From positions 434,001 to 498,000 of the forward strand of contig JAQOOI010000074.1 in NCBI GenBank assembly GCA_028554645.1: a DNA stretch of 64,000 bases, in the 5' to 3' direction. The notes below the pieces were generated by a model, which was not told the origin of the DNA, did not search any database, and saw only the letters and a program-made list of their open reading frames with translations. The stretch comes from Omphalotus guepiniiformis (Eukaryota > Basidiomycota > Agaricomycetes > Agaricales > Omphalotaceae). Made by a program: the position numbers and the translations under genes. This document shows positions 12,379 through 23,409 of this stretch, one piece after another (positions within the stretch are counted from its first letter, which is position 1; each line of letters begins with the position of its first letter).

Positions 12379-15110
12379 ATGGTCATGAATTCATCTGAAA
12401 CCCGCGCCATCCAGCGAAGGAACACACTTTCTCTCGTCAAATCTCTAGATGTCGTCTTGAAAGTAACCGCTACCTCTACCGTGCAGAATAAAGAGCCTGC
12501 TACTCTCGCTACAAATCCCAAAGCTCCCCTCCTTCAGAGCTTTGTGAACTCTTTCAGAGAGCTCGAATGTTACAAGTAAGTAGTCTCTCTGTCTGGAAGT
12601 ACGAGTTACTGATTAGCTGATTAGAAACGGAAAACCGGTGAACGTGGACGGTAAAACCCTCTCCATAGCAGCTGTGGTGGCCGCGTCAAGATACAATGCT
12701 GCTGTTCAACTTGATCAGGACCCATCCGTCCAGGAGAAGGTTGATAAAAGCCGTCAAGTTATAACAGAAAAGGTGAACAAAGGAATCTCAGTGTACGGTT
12801 AGTATCTTTCTTTCTTCATCGTAGTGTTGATTCTTACATTTGTGCTCCAACGCAGGTGTGTCAACTGGCTTTGGTGGAAGCGCGGACACAAGGACAGACT
12901 CGCCCTTGATACTTGGCCATGCTCTGCTCCAGATGCAGCACGCTGGTGTACTACCTTCCTCGAACAAAGTGCTAGATGCACTTCCTCTACTTGACCCGAT
13001 GGGCTCAACTGTAATGCCCGAGTCGTGGGTGAGAGGCGCCATACTAGTTCGCATGAACTCCCTAGTCCGAGGACATTCGGGTGTTCGATGGGAACTCATT
13101 GAAAAGATGAGCCAGCTCCTGTCAGCTAACATTACACCGGTCGTTCCCTTACGGGGTAGTATCTCCGCATCCGGAGGTGGGTTTTCCGAGGCCTTTCTTC
13201 TAACCTGTCACTAATCCTATCTTTACAAAAGATCTCTCTCCGCTCTCGTACATTGCGGGTACACTGTGTGGCAACCCCTCTATTCGCGTTTTCGATGGTC
13301 CTGCTGTATTCGGTTCGCGACAAATGGTTTCAAGTCGTGACGCTCTTGCTCGACACGCCATCAAACCGATACCATTAGCTTCAAAGGAGCACCTAGGCCT
13401 TTTGAATGGAACAGCCTTCTCTGCTGCTGTCAGTTCGTTGGCATTAAACGATGCCGTTCATCTCACTCTTCTATCCCTGGTTTGTACGGCTATGGGCGTG
13501 GAAGCCCTTGCTGGGACGAGAGGATCGTTCGATCCTTTCATTCACGATGTCGCTCGACCCCACCCAGGTCAGATAGAGTCGGCAAAGATTATTTGGGATC
13601 TATTGGAAGGCAGTCAGTTCGCCGTGTTGCACGAGGAGGAAGTGACAATAGACAAAGACCACGGGACACTTCGACAAGATCGTTACGCCCTCCGGACCGT
13701 ACCACAATTCCTAGGCCCGCAAGTCGAAGATTTGCTTACCTCGTTAGCTTCCGTCACACAGGAGTGCAATTCAAGTGAGTTGTTTGTTCAGTATGGGTGT
13801 CAGTTTAACTCACCCGCGTATCTTTTCCTTCAACAACCGATAACCCCCTCATTGACGGCGAGACTGGCAAGGTACATAACGGTGGTAATTTCCAAGCCAT
13901 GGCCGTGACCAATGCGATGGAACGCACACGTCTCTCCCTCCACCATGTCGGTAAAATAATGTTTGCGCAGTGCGCTGAGCTTATGGATCCGTCCATGAAC
14001 CGCGGCCTCCCACCTTCTTTGGCATCAACAGATCCTTCGTTGAACTATTTCGCGAAAGGCATTGATATCGCTACTGCGGCATACGTTAGTGAACTGGGGT
14101 ACCTTGCCAACCCAGTGTCAACGCACATACAATCTGCTGAGATGGTACGACGTTTTGAGCTTAAATGATTTTTCGCCAATCGCTGACATGTCTGTTCATC
14201 TGCAGCACAATCAGGCTGTCAAGTAAGCTCCTATCTACCTGCTTTGCAAAAGTCTCCTCAACTAAATTCAATCCCTAGTTCACTTGCCCTCATTTCCGCA
14301 AGGTCAACGATCAACTCACTAGAGGTCCTATCGATCCTGATTTCTTCGTATCTGTACGTCTTGTGTCAAGGTGGGTTATCATTTCTTGCTCCTATCTCTC
14401 GCCGATGCTTAACTGTCGTATAGCACTGGACCTGCGCGCTCTCCAGAAGGAGTTCCTTGATGGTCTTGACAGGATCATCGACGAGGAGTTGCTAGCGTCC
14501 TTCAAGACACACTTGTCTCCTTCCAATCTCGAGTCCGTAACGCGTGATGTTCAGAAGGCTTCAGCGGCAACCTTCGAGAAGACAAGCAATCTGGACTTGA
14601 CTGAGAGAATGAACGAAGTCGCAGGGTCTTGCACTACCGTTCTTGTGGACGCATTCATGCAGTCGCCGTCCAGTGATATGGTTGCAGCAATTACACGTAT
14701 CCCCGAGCTGCGCTCTCGCATCTCATCTAGAGCAGCAGATCTTATGGATGCATTGCGCGAGGCGTACTTGTTCGGAAAGCGCGGTGCTGCACCAGCCAGT
14801 CCGTATCTCAACAAGGTTAAGCCTGTATATGAGTATGTTCGCTTGACATTAGGTAGGATTGATTCCACTCTTTGTGATCTTCATATTCTAAACAATCATT
14901 TCCAGGGATCCCCATGCATGGGACAGAAAATTACCAACGATTCGTGAATGGCCACGGAGTTGACGAGTCAACAGTCGGAGAAAGCATCTCTCTAATTCAT
15001 GAAGTATGTCAAATCACTCTCCTTTCAATACTTTGTTGCTGATTTGGGTTGATTGGCAGGCTATTCGTGATGGAAAGCTGCAACCGGTGGTTGTCAGTTT
15101 ATTTAATTAA
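12379..15110 (+). CDS. PAL: Phenylalanine (or tyrosine) ammonia-lyase
   Basis: Removes ammonia from phenylalanine to give cinnamate, the entry to phenylpropanoid metabolism, via the self-made MIO cofactor. The spliced protein is about 730 residues, normal for fungal PAL. Clear elements are [16 protein letters not shown] with the catalytic Tyr loop, [15 protein letters not shown] with the Ala-Ser-Gly triad that cyclises to [24 protein letters not shown], and the C-terminal segment beginning [12 protein letters not shown]. The His/Phe selectivity position is not resolved here, so tyrosine use cannot be excluded. The junction before TDNPLID (13775-13833) has a perfect GTGAGT donor but ends in AA instead of AG. 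The other introns are GT-AG. The start is at the first of two in-frame ATGs, 12379; the stop TAA is at 15108-15110. Confidence 0.95.
13775..13833 (+). other. Direct-repeat-bounded non-canonical intron in PAL
   Basis: 59 nt between TTCAA at 13770-13774 and TTCAA at 13829-13833. The donor is GTGAGT and the end is AA. Removal gives [11 protein letters not shown], the family consensus. The two internal CAGs (ending 13789 and 13803) lie far upstream and give wrong frames. A 7-base inverted repeat GTGAGTT/AACTCAC lies inside it. Confidence 0.7.
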
Positions 15111-15444
15111 TGGCTCATACTTACCTACAGTATGGATTGGATGCTGGGTCATCAGTAGATAATGTATTTACAACGCTACAGAAACTGATATGTGTACATT
15201 AGAATTACAGTCAATTGTCAGACCTCTAATACTATTATTGCTCGTTTTTTAAGCAGGACCTAGACCGGCAAATATGCTCCAACCCTATGCCGCGGCAGGC
15301 CGCGGCCAACAACTGCACAAGTGCATGAACTCGAGATGCATATTCATCGATCCGGCTCGAGCCTTTCCATTGATTGTTTGGATGGACAAACTTTTTGATC
15401 AACCTCCTAAAGATCCAAGCTTGTTCAAACGTCAATTAGTCTAA

Positions 15445-17096
15445 ATGACTCTCCTACCGGACAGCAAAGTTGTGATTGTTGGCGCCGGATGCTTCGGCAT
15501 ATCAACAGCTTATCACCTACTCAAACGTGGGTTCACTGACATCTCTATCGTCGACCGGTCGGACGTTTTGCCAGCCAAGGATGGGAGCAGCAATGACTTT
15601 AATCGTAGTATGTAGCATTACAGTTCCCGGCCATCTGATGCGTTCTGATTAAAGTATATATACGTTCTTAGTTGTCAGAACATCATATTCCGATCCGTTC
15701 TACTCCAGATTGGCTAGAGAAGCCATCCAGTCTTGGAAGGAGGATATCGATATATGGGGCGACAGCTATCAGGAGTAGGTGTCGATGTGCATTGTGTTTC
15801 ACATACACACACTTTGGCTTGTATCTGCACTGATTGACTGCTAAAATCGTATCCAGATCTGGCGTTGTTATACTAGCATCGTCAGAATATAGGGCATACG
15901 TGGATGAGGCTTACACAAATGATATAGAGCAAGGGCTACGTGTGAAGGTGCTCGAGAGCGGCGCTGCTCTCCAGACAGCCTTCCCTTCCGGCGCAGAAGT
16001 AGGCTCATTCGAGGCTCAGAAGGGTTACCTCAACTTCGACGGCGGATGGGCGGACGCCGGGAAAGCGACGGCGTTACTGACCAAGAAGGTAGAATCATTG
16101 GGGGCAAAATTAATGCCCGGCAAAAGTGTTAGCGAACTCATACGCAAGGATGGAACGGTCGTCGGTGTGCGATGTAGCGACGATACGGTCTTGGAAGCTT
16201 CCCTGGTGGTCCTGGCTACTGGATCCTGGACACCTTCTGCTTTTCCGGATCTCTCCATCGGAAGTAAATGTGTAGCTACAGGGTGAGCATCGGTTCTTTA
16301 TTCTACGTATGCTCTGTTCTAAGAAGTGGAGCCAATGTGTCGCCATGGTTCAACTTTCGGAAGAGGAAGCTGCGAGATATCGCGAAGTCCCCGTATATTT
16401 GAACTTTGGCACCGGTTTCTACTGTTTTCCCGTAAGGCGTTTATTTCCACATACGCCGAGAAAGATGCCAGCTACTCACCTACCAGTGACAGCCGACGAG
16501 TAATAATGTTGTCAAAATGGCGATCCACGCTCCGGGATTCACTCATACGGTCGAAGACATCTCCACACCAAGGACAGTGATCACCAATCCTGAGAATGGA
16601 CTAGCCATTCCCAAGTCAGCTCTCAGGCAACTTCGAGAGCATTTCAAAGAGGTGTTTCCGGAACTCGCCAAGAAACCGTTCCTTAGCACAAGATTGTGCT
16701 GGTAAACACCTTCCACCTGCTCTGGTGACTGACGCACGACAATCTGATACAATTCGCTCCCAGGTATAATGACTCTCCAGATGGCGATTGGATCATTGGG
16801 CGACATCCAGAATACAATTCAGTTGTGATAGCTACGGCTGGAAGTGGCCACGCATTCAAGGTAAGTAATTGATAGTAACAACACACCAGGTTTTCTCAAA
16901 GCGTGTACAGTTCCTTCCTGTTATTGGTCGTCTAGTTGCAGATGCTATCCAAGGCACCTTAGAAACACATCTTGTTCAAAAGTTTGCCTTCGACCGCAAA
17001 ACCACCCATCTCGATGGATCTAGGCCAGACCTAGTAAATCAGCGGCAGGAACTAGTCATCGATCAGCTGTGCGAAGAGCAGGATTTGTATAGTTGA
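15445..17096 (+). CDS. FAD-dependent amine oxidase, fructosyl-amino-acid oxidase (amadoriase)-like
   Basis: Likely oxidises N-substituted amino acids (fructosyl amino acids or sarcosine-like substrates) with release of hydrogen peroxide. The N-terminus has the Rossmann fingerprint VVIVGAGCFGISTAYHL, and exon 2 has RTSYSDPFYSRLA as in the DAO superfamily. The middle part GYLNFDGGWADAGKA fits amadoriases. Near the C-terminus RLCWYNDSPDGDWIIGRHP supplies the Cys that carries FAD covalently in this family, followed by ATAGSGHAFKFLP. The introns are GT-AG, including one whose acceptor (GTGACAG before CCGACG) was chosen because it alone avoids a stop. It ends at TGA, 17094-17096, with no obvious PTS1. 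Substrate cannot be told from sequence. Confidence 0.85.
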
Positions 17097-17236
17097 TTGC
17101 TCCTGGAGGTGTACTGCAGTCAATTGAATAACTGGTCAAGAAATGAATTAGTATACATAATATCGTTACTCGAAATCTTTTCGCGATGTAAAATCGTCCG
17201 GTATATTTTAAGATCCAGGCAGCATCCCAATCTTCG

Positions 17237-20200
17237 TCATGCCCGTGAGCCAACGAACTCACGCCACGACCGAACTTCGCTGGGTATACGGCCTTCAGAG
17301 TACCCCCTCAAACCGCCTTGGGGTATTTTTTTCGCTAAGCTTTCCACAAATAATTGTGCATTCCGAGCGTTATTCAGCAACGGCAAGCCAAAGTCAACGG
17401 CATTCCTATGGATGATGTGTGAGAATGGGAAAGAAAGATATCGGGAAAGAAAGGTACCGTCTCGCAACGTAATCTTCGTCCGTAAAGTTCAAACCTCGCG
17501 ATCGTGCAAGATTTATCACACACTGGATGTCATATTCGTCGAACACTTCTCGTAGTTTTCGCTTGTCCTTGGTTGGGAAAAAGATGCGCTTTGCGGACAC
17601 GTAGGGAATGTCATTTAAGAACTCTTCAACCTCGGGTGAAGAACAGTAAAGTTTAAAGCCCAAGTCAAGTAATTGTTTCGCCACTGTGACCATTTCGGGC
17701 TTGGAAATATCGCCCCCAAGTAGTACACCGGACCCAGCACGAGGTATTTTGAAGCCTGTGGTGCTCAACAGGGAAGCCCAGTATGCCTCATGGATGTCTC
17801 TCCCGAAACTGGCGACCTCACCGGTGCTCGCCATTTCTGATAGAAGCAAAAGAGAGAAAGAAAAGCAAAGAAAATCAGAAAATGCTTTGGAAAAATAACA
17901 ACGAGAAAACTTACCGACTCCAAGGAAGGGATCAGCTCCTCCTAGGCGAGTCCAAGAGAACTGCGCAACTTTGATCGCGATATAGTCTCTATCTTTCTTC
18001 ATGATATCTACTGGTTCCGGTACATCTTGTCCCACAATAGCGCTGGTCGCAGTATCAATGAAATTGTGACCAAGAACTTTCGATACGAAAGGGAATGATC
18101 TAGAGGCGCGGAGGTTGCATTCAATGACCTTCAACGCAGATTCCTCGTCAGCGTTCTCGCTAGGTTTCTTGATGATCTGCATATTGAATGGTCCTGATAT
18201 CTGGAAGGCGGACGCAACCTTCTCAGCAATGGTCTTTAGACGAGCCATGTCTGTTTCGGATAGGGAGAATGGTGGAAGCACGAGGGTGGCATCACCAGAG
18301 TGAACACCAGCGTTCTCGACGTGCTCCGAGACAGCGTGCACCAAGAGCTTGCCTTGGTGAGCTACAGCGTCGACATCAATTTCTTGAGCATTGTCAATGA
18401 ATTTGGTGATGACCACAGGATGAAGAGGCGATACCGAAGCAGCAGCCGAGAGCTTGTACTCAAGATCAGACTCTTGATAGATTACATTCATCGCAGCACC
18501 AGAAAGGACATATGAAGGTCTGATTAGTACGGGATATCTGTGAAACGGGTAAGCGACAATGCATTCTAGAAAGTACCGGTACATATCCAACCTTGTCCGC
18601 AAACTGCTTCGCGGCTTCCAGAGTAGGTACTTCTGCCCACTCAGGCTGGTCGACGCCAATACTATCGAGCACAGAGGAGAATTTATGACGGTCTTCCGCA
18701 TTATCGATCTGCTCAGGATCAGTTCCGAGTACATTGACGCCAGTCTGCTTGAGGCGAAGCGCGATGTTTTGCGGTAATTGACCTCCGACACGTTACGATT
18801 AGAATGGGCCCACCAGATATTTAAATTGACCATGAAACGCACCTCCGACACTAACAACCACACCTTGGGCCTGCTCAAGTTCATAGATGTCCATAACCCG
18901 CTCATAACTAAGCTCCTCGAAATAGAGTCGGTCAGCTTCGTCAAAGTCAGTTGACACGGTTTCGGGGTTGTAGTTGATCATGACCGTCCTCCTGCCCATG
19001 TCCCTCAATTTCCGGGCACAGGTCACGGCACACCAGTCAAACTCGACGCTGCTACCAATACGATAAACCCCGCTACCAAGAACCATTGTTCCATGTTCGT
19101 CGAAATCGACATCGTGCTCGGAAGCATTGTACGTAGTGTAGAGGTAGTTGGTATGCGCAGGGTACTCGGCAGCAAGTGTGTCGATACGCTTGACAAAGGG
19201 AGTAATTCCCATAGATTTTCGGTGGGCTCGGACGATGTCCTCGGTTGTGGAGACAAGATCAGCTATTTGAGGATCCGAGAAACCCATGCGCTTCGCGCGA
19301 ATCATCAGCTCGGAATCAATGTTTTCAATGGAGCCAGCAGCTTTGAGCGCGTGGTGAGTTTGGACTATGTTGTCAATCTTGTACAGGTACCACTTCAAGC
19401 AGCATAACCGTCAGACAACATGTTAGACAAAAGACGCAGTACTTACCTTGTCAATCTTCGTCAGGTCATGGATTTGATCAACCGTATAACTCTTTCGGTA
19501 CATGGCATATGCTATTGCAAAGAGTCGCATATCGGTGGGACGAGACAAGGCCTTGTCCAGATCCTCAGGTTCAATATAAACCTCAAAACCTTTCCACCTT
19601 GGATCAACCTGTCTGATGGCCTTCTGTAAACTCTCTTCAAAGGTACGACCGATAGCCATGACTTCACCAACTGATTTCATCGCAGAGCCGACTTCACGGT
19701 TGACTTGAGAGGAGAACTTGGCAAGATCCCATTTCGGTATTTTGGTCACGATGTAGTCCAGCGAAGGTTCGAAACACGCGGTAGTGGTTTTCGTGACAGC
19801 GTTCGGAAGTTCAGGAAGAGTATAACCAAGAGCAATTTTTGCTGCAGTGTAAGCAAGGGGATATCCAGTGGCCTTTGAAGCGAGAGCACTGAAATACAGG
19901 TTCAGAACTACGCCTTATATGACTCGTTATGTTGAACACACCTTGACCGACTTAGCCTGCAAGACGTACAAGTCAAAAGGGTGCAACACAGCACAGTACT
20001 CAGGTTGCTTAGCCGTGCATTAACTTCTATTACACAGTATTCCCTCGAGGTCGGGTTCAACGCATATTGGATATTACATTCACCTACAACACCCAAGTGA
20101 CGAATGACCTTGAGGGCAGCGCTTCGAAGCATGTGGTATTCATCGTCCGGTAAAGTCTGAGACGGAGCAACGACAATGGAGTCGCCAGTATGAGTACCCA

Positions 20201-21245
20201 GGGGATCGAAATTTTCCATATTGCAGCAGATGATAGTATTCTGTACATGTTAATCGTCAAGTATTTCCGCGTCCGATTGTGGAATGACAACATACATCAG
20301 CACCATCTCGGACGACTTCATATTCGAGCTCTTTCCAGCCCTTCATGCTTCGTTCTATGAGCACCTGAGGGCTAAGACTAAGACTCTTGGCTGAAAGATC
20401 ACGAAGCTCCTCAGGGTTATCCGCAAACCCAGATCCAAGTCCACCAAGAGTGAAAGCCGAACGAAGAATAACCGGATATCCGATAGTCTCAGCAGCTGCG
20501 AGCGCGGCATTGACGGAAGAGACAGCCGTAGACTGAGCAACAGGAATGTCGATTTCCTTGAGGTGTAACGTCAGTGGTGACACGAAAAATTTAATAAGTG
20601 AAACCTACCCTTGAGAGCCTGAACGAATAAATCCCGATCCTCCGAAACTTCAAGCGTACGAATAGGGGTCCCTAATACCTGGATGCCTAACCGTTCAAGA
20701 ACGCCCATGCGATCTAGAGCGATTCCAACATTTAAAGCACTTTGTCCACCGAATGTAAGGAGTATACCATCAGGCCGCTCTTTTTCCAAAACGTAGGCAA
20801 CATAGTCGGCGGTAATGGGTAAAAAGTAGACTTCAGAAGCCAACTGATGAGATGTCTGCCACGTAGCGATGTTGGGGTTAATGAGAACAGCCTGAACACC
20901 TTCTTCGCTGAGAGCTTTTAGAGCTTGAGAACCAGAGTAGTCGAATTCACCGGCCTGTCCGATCGACAAACCACCACTGCCGACGACGACTACTTTCTGT
21001 ACATCAGGGCGAGGAAGTTTAGGAAGAACCTTTGCAGATATCCGCCTCGCAACGTCTGAAGGTGAATTCAAGACATGTTCACCATCCTTTGGTACATAAG
21101 AGCCCACTGCAGGAGCAGCTACAGCGCGTTTAGGTTTTGTGGGAGCTAGACCAAGACATGGACGAGCTTGATGAAAACATCGCGAAGATTGTTGGGGAAG
21201 ACTTCGAGTCCAAACCTTGGACAGCTGCAGCCGCAGTAAGCTCAT
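17237..21245 (-). CDS. CPA2: Arginine-specific carbamoyl-phosphate synthase, large chain (mitochondrial)
   Basis: Makes carbamoyl phosphate from bicarbonate, ATP and glutamine-derived ammonia for arginine synthesis, with the small chain Cpa1. The N-terminus is rich in Arg/Ser/Gln ([19 protein letters not shown]) and looks like a mitochondrial presequence. Both ATP-grasp halves are present: the first has [21 protein letters not shown] and [14 protein letters not shown]; the second has [37 protein letters not shown] and [15 protein letters not shown]. The C-terminal regulatory MGS-like domain is also present ([15 protein letters not shown]). Total about 1,170 residues, normal length, no internal stops. 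Three junctions (around 20557-20609, 19957-20013 and 18538-18586) lack a GT-AG solution that preserves these motifs; see the separate entries. The other junctions are canonical. Confidence 0.95.
18538..18586 (-). other. Direct-repeat-bounded AT-AG intron of CPA2
   Basis: 49 nt between two copies of GATAT (18583-18587 and 18534-18538). Removal yields [16 protein letters not shown]. The ends read ATATGT...CACAG (AT-AG) or, shifted within the repeat, GT-AT. Canonical GT with the CACAG acceptor would add four bases and shift the frame. Confidence 0.65.
19957..20013 (-). other. Direct-repeat-bounded GC-AG intron of CPA2
   Basis: 57 nt between two copies of GGCTAAG (20008-20014 and 19951-19957). 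Removal yields EVNARLSRSSALASK, the conserved text. GC-AG (donor GCTAAG, acceptor TTGCAG) is the only near-canonical choice; no GT-AG fits. Confidence 0.65.
20557..20609 (-). other. Direct-repeat-bounded intron 1 of CPA2
   Basis: 53 nt between two copies of CTCAAGG (20609-20615 and 20556-20562, + coordinates). The conserved ...[13 protein letters not shown] requires either GG-AG or GT-GG ends. A GT-AG choice leaves one extra G and breaks the frame. A one-base homopolymer error in the GGG run would also explain it. Confidence 0.5.
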
Positions 21246-23409
21246 AAGGGAGCTATCGCAACTCTTTCAACGGGTCTGACTCGAATGCTCTCAAGAAATT
21301 TTTGGCGGTTCGAAATAAGCTGTTGCCAAATGTTTGTTCTCGTGGGTGTCACCTTCACTCGCGAGCACGTGACCGTGCCGCGGACTAAAACCAATTGAAC
21401 CAATCAAGCCGCGCACAGCGCTACACATCCATCTGCGGTTATCCTTTTCTCAGTGCCAGACAGTAAATGATAGATTACAGATGTACATCTGAAGTGTACA
21501 CTGGCACTGTTAAGTATCTTCATGCTGCCTGGCGTCAAATGCCGTCGGAAAGCCACGATCAGTGAGTACTTGTCGTTCAGATTGAGACCTACTTCAGAAC
21601 TTGTTTGAGTCCTTATCAGTGTTACATGTAGATGCTGTTTACGACACTGCGACAGAGTGTACAGCACTGGTACAGCAAGCGCTCCTTTGTACCGGCTTCC
21701 CGCAAAGCGTGTAGACCACGTCGAGCAATGATTAATGAGATTCAGAATGGTAGCAGTTTCGCGGCCGGCCGGCCGGACTCGAGCAAGATCTTTGCTGTCG
21801 CAGTACCTGCTTCTCTGTACATTTTCCTACTCGCGTATGGTTGGTATGGATGTTGTTAATGTCGGATGTTATTGTTCCAAGGGTCAGTATTATTCCATCT
21901 GTGAACCATTCCCGCAGTCTTTGAATTCGAACACCCTCCTTTACAGCCTACGTATCTGCGCTTCTATCTTCTTACCGTCAGAAAAGGCAGATGGATTCTT
22001 TGGTGTACGCCACACTATCAGGAGTTTTAACGCCGTAAAATTTTCATCGCCGTAGCAGGCGGCTTGCATCGCCTTATTCGGATCCAAAGCCATGCGCAGT
22101 CCCGCTAATTAGGCTTTACCACAGAAGAAGCAGTGACTAGGCAGAATAGCGACTCTTCAGAACCTGCCTAACCCTAGTTGACCCAACAGTGAAGCTTCCG
22201 AAGTTGGCTTCTGCGAAGGTTAGTTTCCGGTATTCTAACATACAGACCAGTATAACAATAAGTTCAATAGTCTTCATAGCACGGTTTTTTTCGGTCAGTT
22301 TGACTTCCCGTGGGTGAAACGTATGCGAAAACTCTTCTGTGCCTTGAAGATTCCAAGTCTTGCTTGAACAGGTGCCTTGATGTATTTCTACTGTCGACAC
22401 TGCACATTGCTGTCAAAGTCAACATTCGAGACTCCAACCTGGATCCGAGAAGTTTTGTATGCGTCCAGAACCCGGACGTGTCGCCGCTGCTCAAACCTCG
22501 TGAGAGAGAGAGGGTACTTCGGCAATCCTGCAGACTTTATATGATTCCAGAATCTTTAATGTACGATGTCTTTATCGCAATCATGGTGGGTAGAAATCTT
22601 AGTTCGATTGATTCTAGAACAAAACAGCATTCATTGCTCACATCGGCAATGAACACCTTGGATGTCACCATGCAGTACTCCCACTTACACTTGTCTCCCA
22701 GGTCGACCTGGCGGAACTTACTTGGCACGCAGACGGGCTCCATGCTTGTCTTCCATTCCTTTCCTTGACATGATGAGAATCATTCAGTAATAGCACTGCA
22801 CGTACCGAAACCTTGCGAACATGATTATCCGCCATCCGTCGGGACCCTTAGACCAGGACGCGCATCCTGATTCTTATCCAGAGCAACCCATTGCTTATCA
22901 CAACTGAAAGCACTTATGGACTTACATTAACAAGAAAAGTATGTATGTGGTAAGTGATTCTTCGCATCCCTGATACTCCACGTTACCGACCAACGGACCC
23001 TTGCTTTTGCAACACTAGACTATCATTGAGAGAATCTTCCCATTTGCGCAGTTGTGCCGTCCCACCATTCACGGCATGGTTGAGCAAATCTCTCTGCGTC
23101 GACCCTCTGTCGTCTCATCTTGATTGGTACCCGATGCTTACTTCACACTGCTTCCTCAGGAACGAACGATAGGGTCGGCACCGCCATGCTGCGATCTATT
23201 TCAGTGTACACGTCAGTCCCACAAGGAAAACACGCCGCCAGTATTTCGGGATGCGATTTTACCCTCGGGGATTCTTTGGTGATTGGCTCCGTCACCTGCA
23301 TTCACGAAAAAGGAAACCCACTCGATTGGTATATCAACAAAGAGGCCCAAGTCCAAGGTAGACAACCGTCCTTGTCCCGCGTTCTCGTCTCAGGGTATAC
23401 ACAATCGAG
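21246..23409. other. long intergenic stretch, no gene recognised
   Basis: About 2.2 kb upstream of both CPA2 (-) and the TmpA-like gene (+). Several frames of 70-150 codons exist but none shows domain signatures or splice-consistent extension. A GC-rich tandem of GGCC units (CGGCCGGCCGGCCGG) sits at 21762-21776. It probably holds two promoters; the rest is unexplained. Confidence 0.45.

Noticed and set aside
21762..21776. GGCC-unit run as a possible regulatory element
   Set aside because: Only about four units, isolated, with no matching half-sites nearby; treated as simple sequence.
22310..22768. 152-codon frame in the long gap before the TmpA-like gene
   Set aside because: No family signature, no splice-consistent neighbours, and an equally long antisense frame overlaps it.
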